64,000 bases of DNA from Microbispora sp. ZYX-F-249 (GTDB lineage Bacteria; Actinomycetota; Actinomycetes; Streptosporangiales; Streptosporangiaceae). This document shows, one piece after another, positions 26,877-35,799 of the stretch. Numbering within the stretch: position 1 is the first letter of the stretch; each line of letters begins with the position of its first letter. The notes below the pieces were generated by a model, which saw only the letters and a program-made list of their open reading frames with translations, was not told the DNA's origin and did no database searches. The stretch covers positions 480,518 to 544,517 of the forward strand of contig NZ_JBDJAW010000001.1 in assembly GCF_039649665.1 (NCBI RefSeq), in the 5' to 3' direction. The position numbers and the translations under genes are program-made.

Positions 26877-28103
26877 ATGAGCGCACGGCATGAGAACGGC
26901 GTGGCGGCCACACACCGGGTGGTGATCCTGGGAGCGGGGTACGCGGGCCTGTCCGCGGCGATCCAGCTCGCGTCGCGGGTCAAGCGGAGCGGCGACGTGC
27001 ACGTGACCCTGGTGAACGCGCAGGAGCGGTTCACCGAGCGGCTGCGGCTGCACATGTCGGCGACCGGGCAGCCGCTCGCCGAGCTGAGCATTCCCGAGCT
27101 GCTGGAGGGCACGGGCGCCCGCTTCGAGCGTGGGTGGGTGACGGCGGTGGACGCGGACGCGAAGACCGTGCGGATCGACGACGAGCGCGTCCTGCCCTAC
27201 GACACCCTGGTGTACGCGCTGGGCGGCGTGGCCGACACCGCGGCGGTGCCGGGCGCCGAGGACCACGCGTACACCCTGGACGGCGCCCAGGACGCCGGAA
27301 TGCTGGCCGACCGGCTGTCGCGGCTCGGCGGCGGCACGGGCGGCGGCACGGGTGGCGGCACGGTGGCGGTCGTCGGCAGCGGGCTGACCGGCGTCGAGTC
27401 GGCGGCGGAGATCGCCGAGCGGCACCCGGAGCTGAACGTCGTGCTGCTGGGCCGCAGCGAACCGGGCGCGGCCATGAATCCGAAGGCCAGGGCGTATCTG
27501 CGGTCCGCGCTCGAGCGCCTGGGCGTCGACGTGCGGAGCGGGGCCGAGGTGGTGAAGGTGCTGCCCGGCGCGGTCGAGCTGGCCGGCGGGCAGACCGTGG
27601 CGGCCGACGCCGTCCTGTGGACGAGCGGCACGCGGGTGTCGCCGCTGCCGGCCGTCGCCGGGCTGACCGTCGACGCTCATGGCCGCATCGTGACCGACGC
27701 CGCCCTGCGTTCGGTGTCCCACCCCGACGTGTACGCCGTGGGCGACGCGGCGGCGATCCGTCAGGGCTACGGCGTCATGCACGGCACCTGCCAGGGCGGC
27801 ATGCCGACCGGTGTGCACGCCGCGGTGTCGATCGTCCGGACGCTGAAGGGCAAGCGGCCCAAGCCGTTCCGCTTCGGCTACTACCACACGCCGGTCAGCC
27901 TGGGCCGGCACGACGCGGTCGTGCAGTTCACCCACCCCGACGACAGCCCCCGGCGGCTGTATCTGACCGGCCGCGTGGCGGTCCGCTATAAGGAGACGGT
28001 GACCGCTTCCCCCTGGGCCACGTGGGGCCGCATGAAGAAGATGCCGGCCTCGGGCGCGTTCTGGCCCCGCGGCGGCCGCTTCACCCGGATGCGGGAGGCG
28101 TGA
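26877..28103 (+). CDS. NAD(P)/FAD-dependent oxidoreductase (NDH-2-like)
   Basis: A 408-residue flavoprotein with two Rossmann motifs, the FAD-binding VVILGAGYAGLSAAI near residue 14 and the NAD(P)-binding VAVVGSGLTGVESA near residue 163, plus the FAD-closing VYAVGDAAAI. The layout fits type II NADH dehydrogenase-like enzymes. A Gly/Thr repeat (three GGGT units) sits just before the second Rossmann strand. ATG 26877 follows a GAGGAGG site. Its stop overlaps the start of the ECF41 sigma gene, an association typical of ECF41, and the enzyme is the probable sigma target. Confidence 0.85.
   Translation: MSARHENGVAATHRVVILGAGYAGLSAAIQLASRVKRSGDVHVTLVNAQERFTERLRLHMSATGQPLAELSIPELLEGTGARFERGWVTAVDADAKTVRIDDERVLPYDTLVYALGGVADTAAVPGAEDHAYTLDGAQDAGMLADRLSRLGGGTGGGTGGGTVAVVGSGLTGVESAAEIAERHPELNVVLLGRSEPGAAMNPKARAYLRSALERLGVDVRSGAEVVKVLPGAVELAGGQTVAADAVLWTSGTRVSPLPAVAGLTVDAHGRIVTDAALRSVSHPDVYAVGDAAAIRQGYGVMHGTCQGGMPTGVHAAVSIVRTLKGKRPKPFRFGYYHTPVSLGRHDAVVQFTHPDDSPRRLYLTGRVAVRYKETVTASPWATWGRMKKMPASGAFWPRGGRFTRMREA
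27327..27362. repeat. 12-bp in-frame repeat (3 units)
   Basis: GGCGGCGGCACG twice, then GGTGGCGGCACG. The repeat encodes a Gly/Thr linker before the NAD(P)-binding strand of the oxidoreductase. Confidence 0.7.
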
Positions 28104-29020
28104 TGACCCAGCCTCCCGACCTCGACCAGCAGGTGTTCGTTCAGCATCGGAACCTGCTGTTCTCGGTGGCCTACCGCATCCTCGGCACCGCGGCGGACGC
28201 CGAGGACGCGGTCCAGGACGCCTGGATCAACTGGGCGGCGGCCGACCGTTCGCGGGTGGCCGACCCGAAGGCGTACCTGACGCGGATCGTGTCGAACGTC
28301 GCGCTGGAACGGCTGCGCTCCACCCAGCGCAAGCGTGAGGCCTACGTGGGGCCGTGGCTTCCGGAACCGATCCTCACCAGCGGAGACACCGCCGAGGCCG
28401 TCACGGACGCCGAGTCGGTGTCGATGGCGATGCTCGTGGTGCTGGAGACGCTGAGCCCGCTCGAGCGCGCGGTGTTCGTGCTGAAGGAGGTCTTCGGCTT
28501 CAGCCACGCCGAGATCGCGGAGGCGGTCGAGCGCTCCGAGGCCGCGGTGCGGCAGGCCGCGCACCGCGCTCGCGAGCACGTGCGGGCCCGGCGGCCGCGC
28601 TTCGCCGCCGACCGGTCGCGGCAGCGCGCGGTCACCGAGCGGTTCTTCGCCGCCGCGACCGGCGGTGACGTGAACGCCCTGATGGAGCTGCTGTCCCCGG
28701 ACGTCACCCTGTGGACCGACGGCGGCGGCAAGGTCCGCCAGGCCCTGCGCCCGGTCGTGGGCGCGGCGACGGTGGCCGCCTGGTTCGCGGCCATCGGCAC
28801 CGTCGCCTACCAGGGTGTCGAGCCCGCCGACATGACCGCCGAGCTCGCCGAGGTCAACGGCGGGCCGGGCGTCGTCTTCCGCGGCCAGGGTCGCGTGATC
28901 GCCACCGTCACCTTCGACTTCGACACCGAGGGCCGGATCACCACTATCCACAACGTCGCCAACCCGGACAAACTCCAGGCGATCGCCGATGGCACCACCC
29001 GCAGCCTCGGAACCCGGTGA
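28103..29020 (+). CDS. sigJ: ECF41-type sigma factor (SigJ-like)
   Basis: This 305-residue protein joins an ECF sigma core (region 2 with AYRILGTAADAEDAVQDAWI; region 4 with FSHAEIAEAVERSEAAVRQ) to a SnoaL-like C-terminal domain (about 170-300) that ends with NPDKL, the motif characteristic of ECF41. In this group the C-terminal extension replaces an anti-sigma factor in controlling activity. The ATG overlaps the oxidoreductase stop (TGATG). Confidence 0.88.
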   Translation: MTQPPDLDQQVFVQHRNLLFSVAYRILGTAADAEDAVQDAWINWAAADRSRVADPKAYLTRIVSNVALERLRSTQRKREAYVGPWLPEPILTSGDTAEAVTDAESVSMAMLVVLETLSPLERAVFVLKEVFGFSHAEIAEAVERSEAAVRQAAHRAREHVRARRPRFAADRSRQRAVTERFFAAATGGDVNALMELLSPDVTLWTDGGGKVRQALRPVVGAATVAAWFAAIGTVAYQGVEPADMTAELAEVNGGPGVVFRGQGRVIATVTFDFDTEGRITTIHNVANPDKLQAIADGTTRSLGTR

Positions 29021-29028
29021 GCGCCGGC

Positions 29029-29736
29029 TCAGCGTACGCAGCAGGTGGAGCAGGGGTCGGCGTCCGGCAGCGTCACCCACAGGCAGCACGTGCGGCGGCG
29101 GTATCCGTCGCCGTCGGGCACGAGCAGCCCGGCCACGGGCGGCCCGATCTCGTCGAGCAGCCGGGCCGCCTCGGCGTACGACCCGAGCGTGAGCAGCGGA
29201 TGGGCGAACGCCTCGGCGGTGGACCCCCACAGGGTGCGCTCGCCCACCTTGGTCGCGGCACTGAGGGCTCTGACGAACGGATACTGGCTCTCGAGGAGCG
29301 CCTCCCCGATGGCCGCAGCGAGGTCGGGGACGACGACGGTGCCGTCGGCCCCGGCCAGCGGGTCGCCGGGGAGCACGGCCACGGTCACCCGGGACGCCGC
29401 CACCGTCACACCGGCCGCGGACGGCCGCAGCAGCGTGTCCTGCAGGCGCATCAGCGGCACCCGGCGGCCGAGAGCCCAGCCGAGGGCCATCGGCATCGTG
29501 TGCCAGTAGCCGTAGGTCTTCCACAGCAGCGCCGCCGCCACGTGACGCGGCGCGCTCCAGCGGGCCGCCGTCTCGTCGACCAGCGCGAGCAGCCCCTCGT
29601 ACGGCTCCCGCACGAGGGAGGCGGCGGGGATCCAGCCGGGGGAGTCGTCGGCGATCAGCCTGGGCAGGACCCCCAGCACGCCGTCCCGCTCGGCCGCGAG
29701 GCCTTCCAGATGGTCGGAAAGGGCGTCGAGCAGCAC
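29029..29736 (-). CDS. FhuF-like (2Fe-2S) siderophore-iron reductase
   Basis: A 235-residue protein ending in CCLWVTLPDADPCSTCCV, the CC-x10-C-x2-C cluster motif of FhuF-type ferric-siderophore reductases. These release iron from ferric hydroxamates in the cytoplasm. GTG 29736 has AAGGAG upstream. It lies 14 bp after the GNAT gene and is the last gene of the leftward siderophore operon. Its functional counterpart in the Streptomyces cluster would be DesF-like. Confidence 0.78.
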   Translation of the reverse strand: MLLDALSDHLEGLAAERDGVLGVLPRLIADDSPGWIPAASLVREPYEGLLALVDETAARWSAPRHVAAALLWKTYGYWHTMPMALGWALGRRVPLMRLQDTLLRPSAAGVTVAASRVTVAVLPGDPLAGADGTVVVPDLAAAIGEALLESQYPFVRALSAATKVGERTLWGSTAEAFAHPLLTLGSYAEAARLLDEIGPPVAGLLVPDGDGYRRRTCCLWVTLPDADPCSTCCVR

Positions 29737-29750
29737 TCGCACTCCTTGTG

Positions 29751-30437
29751 TCAGCGGTCGTCTCTGGTCAGGAAGCACAGCCGGGCCCGCTTGTCCGGCA
29801 GGTCGACCTCGGGCCCGAGGGTGAAGCCGGTACGCAGCATCCGGGCGATCACCTTGTCGTTGCGGGCGTCCGGCTCTGCGACGATCCGGGTGTGGCGCGG
29901 GTCGGAGAACGCGTACGCGACGAGCACGGACAGCAGGGCGCCGGTGAAGCCGCGTTCGCCCTCCCCCGCCGCCGGCCCGAGGAGCAGGTGGACCCCGAAG
30001 TCGCCCGGCCGGACGTCGTAGCACTCCCCGACCGGGTCGGCCCCGGGCTCGTAGGTCTGGAAGAGCGCCACCGGCAGGTCGTCGCGGTGGACGAGATAGG
30101 CGTGGTGGGTGGTGAGACCGTCCAGGTGGTCGTAGGTCTCCAGCACCCGGTCGCGGCTCGCGTCCAGCATGCCCCAGAACCGCGCTCGTTCCTCGGTGAC
30201 CCAGGAGTGGATAAGGTCGGCGTCGGCCGGCGGGTCCACCGGGACGACGCGGACGGTCCCGAATCCCCCGACCGCCTGCTCCCACACGGCTTCGCGCCGT
30301 GCGGAGGCCGTGGTGTGCGCCCCAGTGGTCGGTGGCTCAGTGGTCGGTGGCTCAGTGGTCGGTGGCTCAGTGGTCGGTGGCTCAGTGGTCGGTGGCTCAG
30401 TGGTCGGTGGCTCAGTGGTCGGTGGCTCAGTGGTCAT
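29751..30437 (-). CDS. Siderophore-type GNAT acyltransferase with (TTEPP)7 N terminus
   Basis: The 228-residue protein starts with seven perfect TTEPP units (about residues 2-36), then has an acetyltransferase domain of the IucB/RhbD/DesC kind (IHSWVTEERARFWGMLDASR, FGVHLLLGPA, RIVAEPDARNDKVIARMLRTGF). It resembles DesC of the same locus, so it may acylate a second amine or hydroxylamine, or process an alternative acyl donor. It overlaps the end of the acylase gene by 11 bp. No ribosome site stronger than GAGGAG near the overlap is seen. Confidence 0.75.
   Translation of the reverse strand: MTTEPPTTEPPTTEPPTTEPPTTEPPTTEPPTTEPPTTGAHTTASARREAVWEQAVGGFGTVRVVPVDPPADADLIHSWVTEERARFWGMLDASRDRVLETYDHLDGLTTHHAYLVHRDDLPVALFQTYEPGADPVGECYDVRPGDFGVHLLLGPAAGEGERGFTGALLSVLVAYAFSDPRHTRIVAEPDARNDKVIARMLRTGFTLGPEVDLPDKRARLCFLTRDDR
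30331..30435. repeat. 15-bp perfect tandem repeat (7 units)
   Basis: Seven identical copies of GGTGGCTCAGTGGTC occupy codons directly after the start of the GNAT gene, encoding TTEPP on the minus strand. A partial eighth copy precedes them. Complete identity points to very recent expansion. Confidence 0.95.
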
Positions 30438-32619
30438 GCCGCTCCTCGGTGAGTAGGTCCCAGTCCGTGACCACCGGCACGAGTTCACCGCGCAGCCACA
30501 ACGGGTGCTGGTCACGCCGATGGGGGTCGCCCGGCACGCCGCTCGCGCCGAACGAGACGATCCACAGGCTCCCGTCGCGCCGGGACAGGTCCCACACGTA
30601 GCGCGCGGCGGGCCCCCGGGCGAAGTGGTGGGTGACGCCGGGCACGCTCGACGTGGACAGCACGCAGTCGTGGTCGCCGGGAAGTCCCGCCTCCGCCGGC
30701 GCCGCGTCCGGGGCCGCGGGGAACGGCACCGCCCGCCAGGGGTCGAGCCGGTGCAGGTCGCCCCACCGGACGCCGGTCGCCTCGCCGCGCGCGGTCACGT
30801 CCTCCAGCGCCGCCCGGGCCAGGTCCGCGAGGGCGGCCCGGTCCAGCCCGGGCAGCCGGTCGGTCGTCAGCAGGTTCTCCAGGGCGTACGCGACGCGGGG
30901 AGTGAGCGCGAGCCACGGCCGGAAGACCTCGGGCACCTCCGCGTCCACACCGGCGAGGGCGGCCAGGGCGGAGTGGGCCGCCAGGCGCCGCACCACCTCC
31001 GCCCGGACGGCGGCGTACTCCGCCGCGCCGGTGCTGCCGGCGTCCATGCGCCGGTCCCAGCCGAGCAGCCGGTCCCGCAGGCGTGCGGCCTCGACGCCGA
31101 GCCCGTCCAGCCCGGCGAGCAGGTCCAGGAGAGGGCCCGCGCCCGGCACCAGCGTGTCGGTGTGGACGGCCGCCATCTCCCCCGCCGACCAGCGCGGCGA
31201 GCCGCCGAGCAGGCCGCTGATCCGGGCGGCGCGGTACGGCGCGGCGAACTCGACGCCGAGGGGCGCGGCGAGCCCGCGCTCGTTGGCCATGACCGTGATG
31301 CCGGAGACCGCGCGGCGCGGCATCGGGGCATAACGGCCGCTCCATTCGTACCCCGGTTCCCAGGCGGGCACGATCCGCAGCGCGTTGTCCGGGTGGCGCA
31401 CGGGCACCACACCGGCGACCCGGTGCAGCAGCCCGCCCTCGACGTCCGCCGCGAGCACGACGTTGACGGGCTCGGCCCAGCGGTCGAGCGCCCGGTCGAC
31501 GTCGGCCACGGTCTTGGCCCGCAGCAGCGCAGGCAGCGCCGCGAACCCCAGGTCGCGGCGCACCCGGGGCGGATACCGCAGGCTCACCGCCTCCCACGCG
31601 CTCTCCCGCCCGGACCCGCCGGGCACGACGACCGGGCCGCGCCCGGTCTCGACGACCTCGACCTCGACCGGGCTCTCCCCCGCCACCTCGACGACCTCGA
31701 CGTGGGCGGCGCACGGACGCCAGCCGTCCGGCCCGAGCGCCTCGACGCGGCCCGCCACGCGCCGGAGCCGTTCCCGGTAGAGGTCCTGGTAGTCGGCCAT
31801 GGCGTTGGTGATCGCCCAGGCGACCGAGCCGGCGTGCCCGAAGTGGGCGATGCCCGGAACGCCCGGCACGGCCAGCCCCGCCACGTCGAACTCGGGACAG
31901 GCCAGGCGGATCTGCTGGTAGAAGCCGGGGTCCTCGATGAACCGGTGGGGATCACCCGCGATCAGGGCCGCGCCGGTGACGGTGCGATCGCCGGGGACGA
32001 GCCAGCCGTTGCTGCCCGAGGTGCCCAATCCGTCGGCCGCGAACAGCGCGATCGCGTCGGGACCCAGCCGTCCGGCCACCGCCTCGCGCCACAGCTTCGC
32101 CGGGAAGTGCGCGAAGAGGATGTGGTGGGACAGCCAGACCGCCATCGGCGTCCACGGCTCCCACCGGCCCGGCGCGAGCCCCGCGGCGTCGGGGCCAGGC
32201 ACGTCGGGTCCGGTCGCGTCGGGGCCAGACACGTCGGGGCCGGCCGCCTCGGGTCCTGTCGTCTCCCGCGGTGCCTTTCCCCCCGCGGTGGCGAACTCCG
32301 GCGCGCGGCGCGCCCCCTCGGGGAGCCCGGCGTTGACGCCGTCCACGTAGGCGCGGACCCATGCCGCCGTGTCGCCGTCCAGCGCGTGCAGGCAGCGCTC
32401 GGCGGTGTCCGCCAGCCGGGCCTGCCGGGCGAAGCGGTCCCAGGGCACGGCGTCCGGCCCGAGGACCGCCGCCGACGTGCCGGTCGCCCGGCGCCGCTCC
32501 ACCTCGATCTGCCAGGCCCGGTCGAGGGCCGTGACGCGTCCCTGGGCGAAGGCCAGTTCGTACGGATCGTCCGCGCGCAGGTGGGGGATGCCGAAGGCGT
32601 CCCGGTACACCCTGCTCAT
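30427..32619 (-). CDS. Penicillin acylase family protein of the siderophore locus
   Basis: A 730-residue Ntn-hydrolase precursor. The nucleophile motif is GTSGSNGW near residue 203, where autocleavage would expose the beta-chain Ser. MSRVYRDAFGIPHLRADDPYELAFAQG is the alpha-chain start, and no signal peptide is visible, so the enzyme is probably cytoplasmic. Residues about 119-143 are a GPDxx repeat linker. Homologues accompany some desferrioxamine clusters, where they may add or remove acyl groups. It follows the ABC ATPase gene by 19 bp and overlaps the GNAT gene. Confidence 0.82.
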   Translation of the reverse strand: MSRVYRDAFGIPHLRADDPYELAFAQGRVTALDRAWQIEVERRRATGTSAAVLGPDAVPWDRFARQARLADTAERCLHALDGDTAAWVRAYVDGVNAGLPEGARRAPEFATAGGKAPRETTGPEAAGPDVSGPDATGPDVPGPDAAGLAPGRWEPWTPMAVWLSHHILFAHFPAKLWREAVAGRLGPDAIALFAADGLGTSGSNGWLVPGDRTVTGAALIAGDPHRFIEDPGFYQQIRLACPEFDVAGLAVPGVPGIAHFGHAGSVAWAITNAMADYQDLYRERLRRVAGRVEALGPDGWRPCAAHVEVVEVAGESPVEVEVVETGRGPVVVPGGSGRESAWEAVSLRYPPRVRRDLGFAALPALLRAKTVADVDRALDRWAEPVNVVLAADVEGGLLHRVAGVVPVRHPDNALRIVPAWEPGYEWSGRYAPMPRRAVSGITVMANERGLAAPLGVEFAAPYRAARISGLLGGSPRWSAGEMAAVHTDTLVPGAGPLLDLLAGLDGLGVEAARLRDRLLGWDRRMDAGSTGAAEYAAVRAEVVRRLAAHSALAALAGVDAEVPEVFRPWLALTPRVAYALENLLTTDRLPGLDRAALADLARAALEDVTARGEATGVRWGDLHRLDPWRAVPFPAAPDAAPAEAGLPGDHDCVLSTSSVPGVTHHFARGPAARYVWDLSRRDGSLWIVSFGASGVPGDPHRRDQHPLWLRGELVPVVTDWDLLTEERHDH
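32188..32262. repeat. 15-bp imperfect tandem repeat in acylase gene
   Basis: Five 15-bp units (such as GTCGGGGCCAGGCAC) encode a GPDVS/GPDAT-type linker between the acylase N terminus and its nucleophile region. The units differ by one to five bases. Confidence 0.8.
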
Positions 32620-32638
32620 GACACCGGCGCCGGGGTGC

Positions 32639-33502
32639 TCACGACGCGGCCCTCGCCACGGACCCGGCGCGGCGGCGGGCGGCGGGGACGACCAGCGGAG
32701 TGCCGGTCTCGGGGTCGTCGATCACCCGGCAGGGCAGCCGGAAGACCTCCTCGACCAGGGGGGCGGTCATGACCTCTCCGGGCGCGCCGGCGGCCACGAC
32801 CCGGCCGTCGCGCATCGCGATGAGATGGCTGGCGTAGCGGGCGGCGTGGTTGAGGTCGTGGAGCACCGCCACGAGCGTGCGGCCGCGCTCCTCGTGCAGC
32901 CGCGCGCACAGGTCGAGGACCTCGATCTGGTGGGCGATGTCCAGGTAGGTCGTCGGCTCGTCCAGGAGCAGCAGCGGCGTCTCCTGGGCCAGTGCCATCG
33001 CGATCCACACGCGCTGGCGCTGCCCTCCGGACAGCTCGTCGACCAGGCGCCCGGCCAGGTCGGCGACCCCGGTGGCCTCCATCGACTCGCGCACCACCCG
33101 TTCGTCGTCGGCCGACCACTGGCGCAGCAGCCGCTGGTGGGGATAGCGCCCGCGGCCGACCAGCTCGGCGACCGTGATGCCGTCGGGCGCGACGGACGTC
33201 TGGGGCAGCAGGCCGAGGGTCCTGGCGACCTTCCTCGCGGGCAGGGACGTGATGTCACGCCCGTCGAGCAGCACGGTCCCGGCGGCGGGCCGCAGCGTGC
33301 GCGCCAGCGCCCGCAGCAGCGTGCTCTTGCCGCAGGCGTTCGGCCCGATGATCACCGTGAAGGACCGGTCGGGGATGACGACGTCGAGGCCTTCGGCGAC
33401 GACCCTCTTGTCGTAGGAGAGGGTCAGCGCGCTGCCGCTCAGACGCGGCCCGTCCTCGTGCATGCCTGCCGTTGCCTTCCCGTCCACGATGGTCTCGGTC
33501 AT
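32639..33502 (-). CDS. Siderophore ABC transporter ATP-binding protein
   Basis: A 287-residue FhuC/FepC-type ATPase with Walker A GPNACGKST (about 53-61), Q-loop LLPQ, signature LSGGQRQR, Walker B LLLLDEPTTYLD and the switch His in AVLHDLNHA. It powers ferri-siderophore uptake through the two FecCD permeases. ATG 33502 overlaps the permease stop (ATGA). Confidence 0.92.
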   Translation of the reverse strand: MTETIVDGKATAGMHEDGPRLSGSALTLSYDKRVVAEGLDVVIPDRSFTVIIGPNACGKSTLLRALARTLRPAAGTVLLDGRDITSLPARKVARTLGLLPQTSVAPDGITVAELVGRGRYPHQRLLRQWSADDERVVRESMEATGVADLAGRLVDELSGGQRQRVWIAMALAQETPLLLLDEPTTYLDIAHQIEVLDLCARLHEERGRTLVAVLHDLNHAARYASHLIAMRDGRVVAAGAPGEVMTAPLVEEVFRLPCRVIDDPETGTPLVVPAARRRAGSVARAAS

Positions 33503-34527
33503 ATCCGTCCCGCCTTCCGCTGGGCGGCGAGCAGCCAGACGAGGTAACCGCCGCCGAGCACCCCCGTCACCACCCCGACCGGCAGCTGGTGGCCGGCGAA
33601 CAGCCGCTGCGCGGCCAGGTCGGCGCCCGTCAGCAGCGCCGCGCCCGTGCACGTCGCGGCGAGCAGGTTCGGCCCGGGCGTTCCGGTCATCCGCCTGGCC
33701 AGGTGCGGGGCGGTGAGCGCGACGAACGACACGGGCCCGGCTGCCGCCGCCGCCAGGGACGTGAGCAGCACGGCCGCCCCCACCAGGACCAGGCGCATGC
33801 CCTGCACCCGTACGCCGAGGCCGCGCGCCAGGTCGTCGCCCATCTCGGTGATCGCCAGGGGGCGCGCGCAGCCGAGCAGCACCACCGGCGCCAGCACCGC
33901 CATCGCGGCGAGCAGCGGGACGACGTCCTCCCAACCGCGCCCGTCCAGGCTGCCGGTGAGCCACAGCATGGCCCGCGCCGCCTCCATCAGGCGCCCCTGG
34001 GTGAGCAGGTACCCGTTGACGCCGGTGAGGATCGCGGTGGCGCCGATGCCCACCAGCACGAGGCGGTGCCCGTGCAGGCCGCCGCGCCAGGCCAGGGCGT
34101 AGACGACCACTCCGGTGACGACGCCGCCGACCACCGCGCCGCCCGCGAGCGCCGCGCTGCTCCCGCCCGTGACGACCACGAGGAGCGCCCCGGCCGCCGA
34201 GCCCTGGGTGAACCCGAGCAGGTCGGGGCTGCCCAGCGGGTTGCGTACGAGCGACTGGAAGACCGCGCCGGCCAGCGCGAGGGCGGCGCCCACGAGCAGC
34301 GCGGTGACCACGCGGGGCAGCCGGAGCCCGTGCACGATGAAGTCCTCGGCCGGGCTGCCGCCGCCCAGCACGGTGCGTACGACGTCGGAAGGGCTCATCG
34401 GGTAGTCGCCGCCGCCGATCGCGAGCACGCCGAACACGACCGCGAGCAGCAGGCAGCCGGCTCCCACGGCCACGGCCCTGGGCCGGACGATCACGGGGCC
34501 GGCGGTCACCGGCCGAACGACACTCAT
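33499..34527 (-). CDS. FecCD-family siderophore permease (second)
   Basis: A 342-residue permease with about nine to ten helices and family motifs: LRLPRVVTALLVGAALALAG, NPLGSPDLLG, GDDLARGLGV (the ATPase-coupling loop) and GPVSFVALTAPHLAR. It pairs with the other permease to form the channel for ferric desferrioxamine. ATG 34527 overlaps the stop of a 33-codon ORF and uses a GAGGAGG site inside it. Confidence 0.92.
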   Translation of the reverse strand: MSVVRPVTAGPVIVRPRAVAVGAGCLLLAVVFGVLAIGGGDYPMSPSDVVRTVLGGGSPAEDFIVHGLRLPRVVTALLVGAALALAGAVFQSLVRNPLGSPDLLGFTQGSAAGALLVVVTGGSSAALAGGAVVGGVVTGVVVYALAWRGGLHGHRLVLVGIGATAILTGVNGYLLTQGRLMEAARAMLWLTGSLDGRGWEDVVPLLAAMAVLAPVVLLGCARPLAITEMGDDLARGLGVRVQGMRLVLVGAAVLLTSLAAAAAGPVSFVALTAPHLARRMTGTPGPNLLAATCTGAALLTGADLAAQRLFAGHQLPVGVVTGVLGGGYLVWLLAAQRKAGRI

Positions 34528-34625
34528 GACGCCTCCTCGCCCGCCGGCTCGGAGTTTCGCCGTGCCGGAGGCGCGCAGGTGACTCCGCAGCGCAGCACGG
34601 CGTGCTCACCGATTCGCTCGCTCAT
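34524..34625 (-). CDS. 33-aa ORF coupled between the two permease genes
   Basis: The frame encodes MSERIGEHAVLRCGVTCAPP... ending EPAGEEAS. Its ATG overlaps the stop of the upstream permease (ATGA), and its TGA overlaps the ATG of the downstream permease (ATGA). This double overlap is the pattern used by real coupled genes in this operon. The peptide has two Cys and no helix. It may be a functional small protein or only a bridge that couples translation of the permeases. Confidence 0.5.
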   Translation of the reverse strand: MSERIGEHAVLRCGVTCAPPARRNSEPAGEEAS

Positions 34626-35698
34626 GCCCGGACCTTCCTCCGCACGAAGTACAGGAACAGCGGGCCGCCCAGCACCGCCGTGACGATGCCCGCCTGCAGC
34701 TCGCCGGGCCGGGCCACCAGCCGCCCGAGTACGTCGGCGCCGAGCAGCAGCACGGGCGCGAGCAGCGCGCAGCAGGGGAGCATCCAGCGCTGGTCCGGGC
34801 CGGTCAGCGCCCGGACGAGGTGCGGCACCATGAGCCCGACGAACACGATCGGCCCGCAGGCCGCCGTCGCCGCCCCGCACAGCAGCGTCACCGCGACGAT
34901 GGCCCCCGCGCGGACCCGGGCGGGGTGCGCGCCGAGCGAGCGCGCCGAGTCGTCGCCGAGCGCGAGCGCGTTGAGCGGCCGGGCCAGGGCCATGGCCGGC
35001 AGCAGCCCCGCCGCGATGAACGGCGCCATCATGGCCGCGGTGCCGCCCTGCGCGCTGGCGAGGGAACCGACGGTCCAGAAGCGCATGGTCTCCAGCGAGG
35101 CGGAGTCGAGCAGCATGGTCCCGTTCACGTACGAGTAGAGCGCCGCGTTGACGGCGGCTCCCGCGAGCGCCAGCCGGGCCGGGGTGGCCGTGCGTCCGCC
35201 GCCCACCGCGTAGACCAGCACCGACACGGCCGCCGCGCCGGCCAGGGCGAACCAGACGCGGCCCTGGAACGACGCCACGCCGAGCAGTCCCGCGGCGGTG
35301 GCCACCGCGGCCGAGGCGCCCGCGTTGATCCCCAGCAGCCCGGGGTCGGCCAGCGGATTGCGGGTCAGCGCCTGCATGACGCCGCCCGCGACCCCCAGCG
35401 CGGCGCCGGCGAGCAGCCCGAGGAGGGTGCGCGGCAGCCGCATCTGGTGGACGACCGTGTAGGCGGCCGAGTCGGCGTCCACGAGCCCGTGCCAGACCTC
35501 CACCGGCGACAGTTGCCGGGCGCCGAGCCCGAGGCTGAGCACGAGGACGGCGGCCAGCGCGATCGCCGAGCCCAGCAGCGCCGCCGCGCGCCGGCCGTTT
35601 TCCGCGCGTTTTCCGGGCGCCCGCGCAGGCCTGCTGATCTGCGAGGACTCTGTGACGACCACGACCTGCTCCGGTGGGGGGCCGGGGACGAATTTCAT
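34622..35698 (-). CDS. FecCD-family siderophore permease (first)
   Basis: A 358-residue permease: a ~40-residue hydrophilic N terminus, then helices with MRLPRTLLGLLAGAALGVAGG, NPLADPGLLG, GDDSARSLGAHPAR and GPIVFVGLMVPHLVRAL. ATG 35698 has AGAGGGG upstream; a TTG at 35713 is an alternative. It is the first gene of the leftward operon, 20 bp from the iron box. Confidence 0.92.
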   Translation of the reverse strand: MKFVPGPPPEQVVVVTESSQISRPARAPGKRAENGRRAAALLGSAIALAAVLVLSLGLGARQLSPVEVWHGLVDADSAAYTVVHQMRLPRTLLGLLAGAALGVAGGVMQALTRNPLADPGLLGINAGASAAVATAAGLLGVASFQGRVWFALAGAAAVSVLVYAVGGGRTATPARLALAGAAVNAALYSYVNGTMLLDSASLETMRFWTVGSLASAQGGTAAMMAPFIAAGLLPAMALARPLNALALGDDSARSLGAHPARVRAGAIVAVTLLCGAATAACGPIVFVGLMVPHLVRALTGPDQRWMLPCCALLAPVLLLGADVLGRLVARPGELQAGIVTAVLGGPLFLYFVRRKVRA

Positions 35699-35717
35699 CG
35701 CCCCTCTGGACAAGAAC

Positions 35718-35736
35718 TTAGGTAAGGGTAACCTAA
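35718..35736. promoter_or_regulatory. Iron box between divergent siderophore operons
   Basis: TTAGGTAAGGGTAACCTAA matches the IdeR/DmdR iron box TTAGGTTAGGCTAACCTAA at 17 of 19 positions. It lies 20 bp from the permease start and 64 bp from the binding-protein start, so one site can repress both operons when iron is plentiful. Confidence 0.9.
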
Positions 35737-35799
35737 CTAGCGATCAACCCCAAGGGGCGGCGTCGGCAGAACCCGTGCCCCACGAGAGAAAGACGAACC

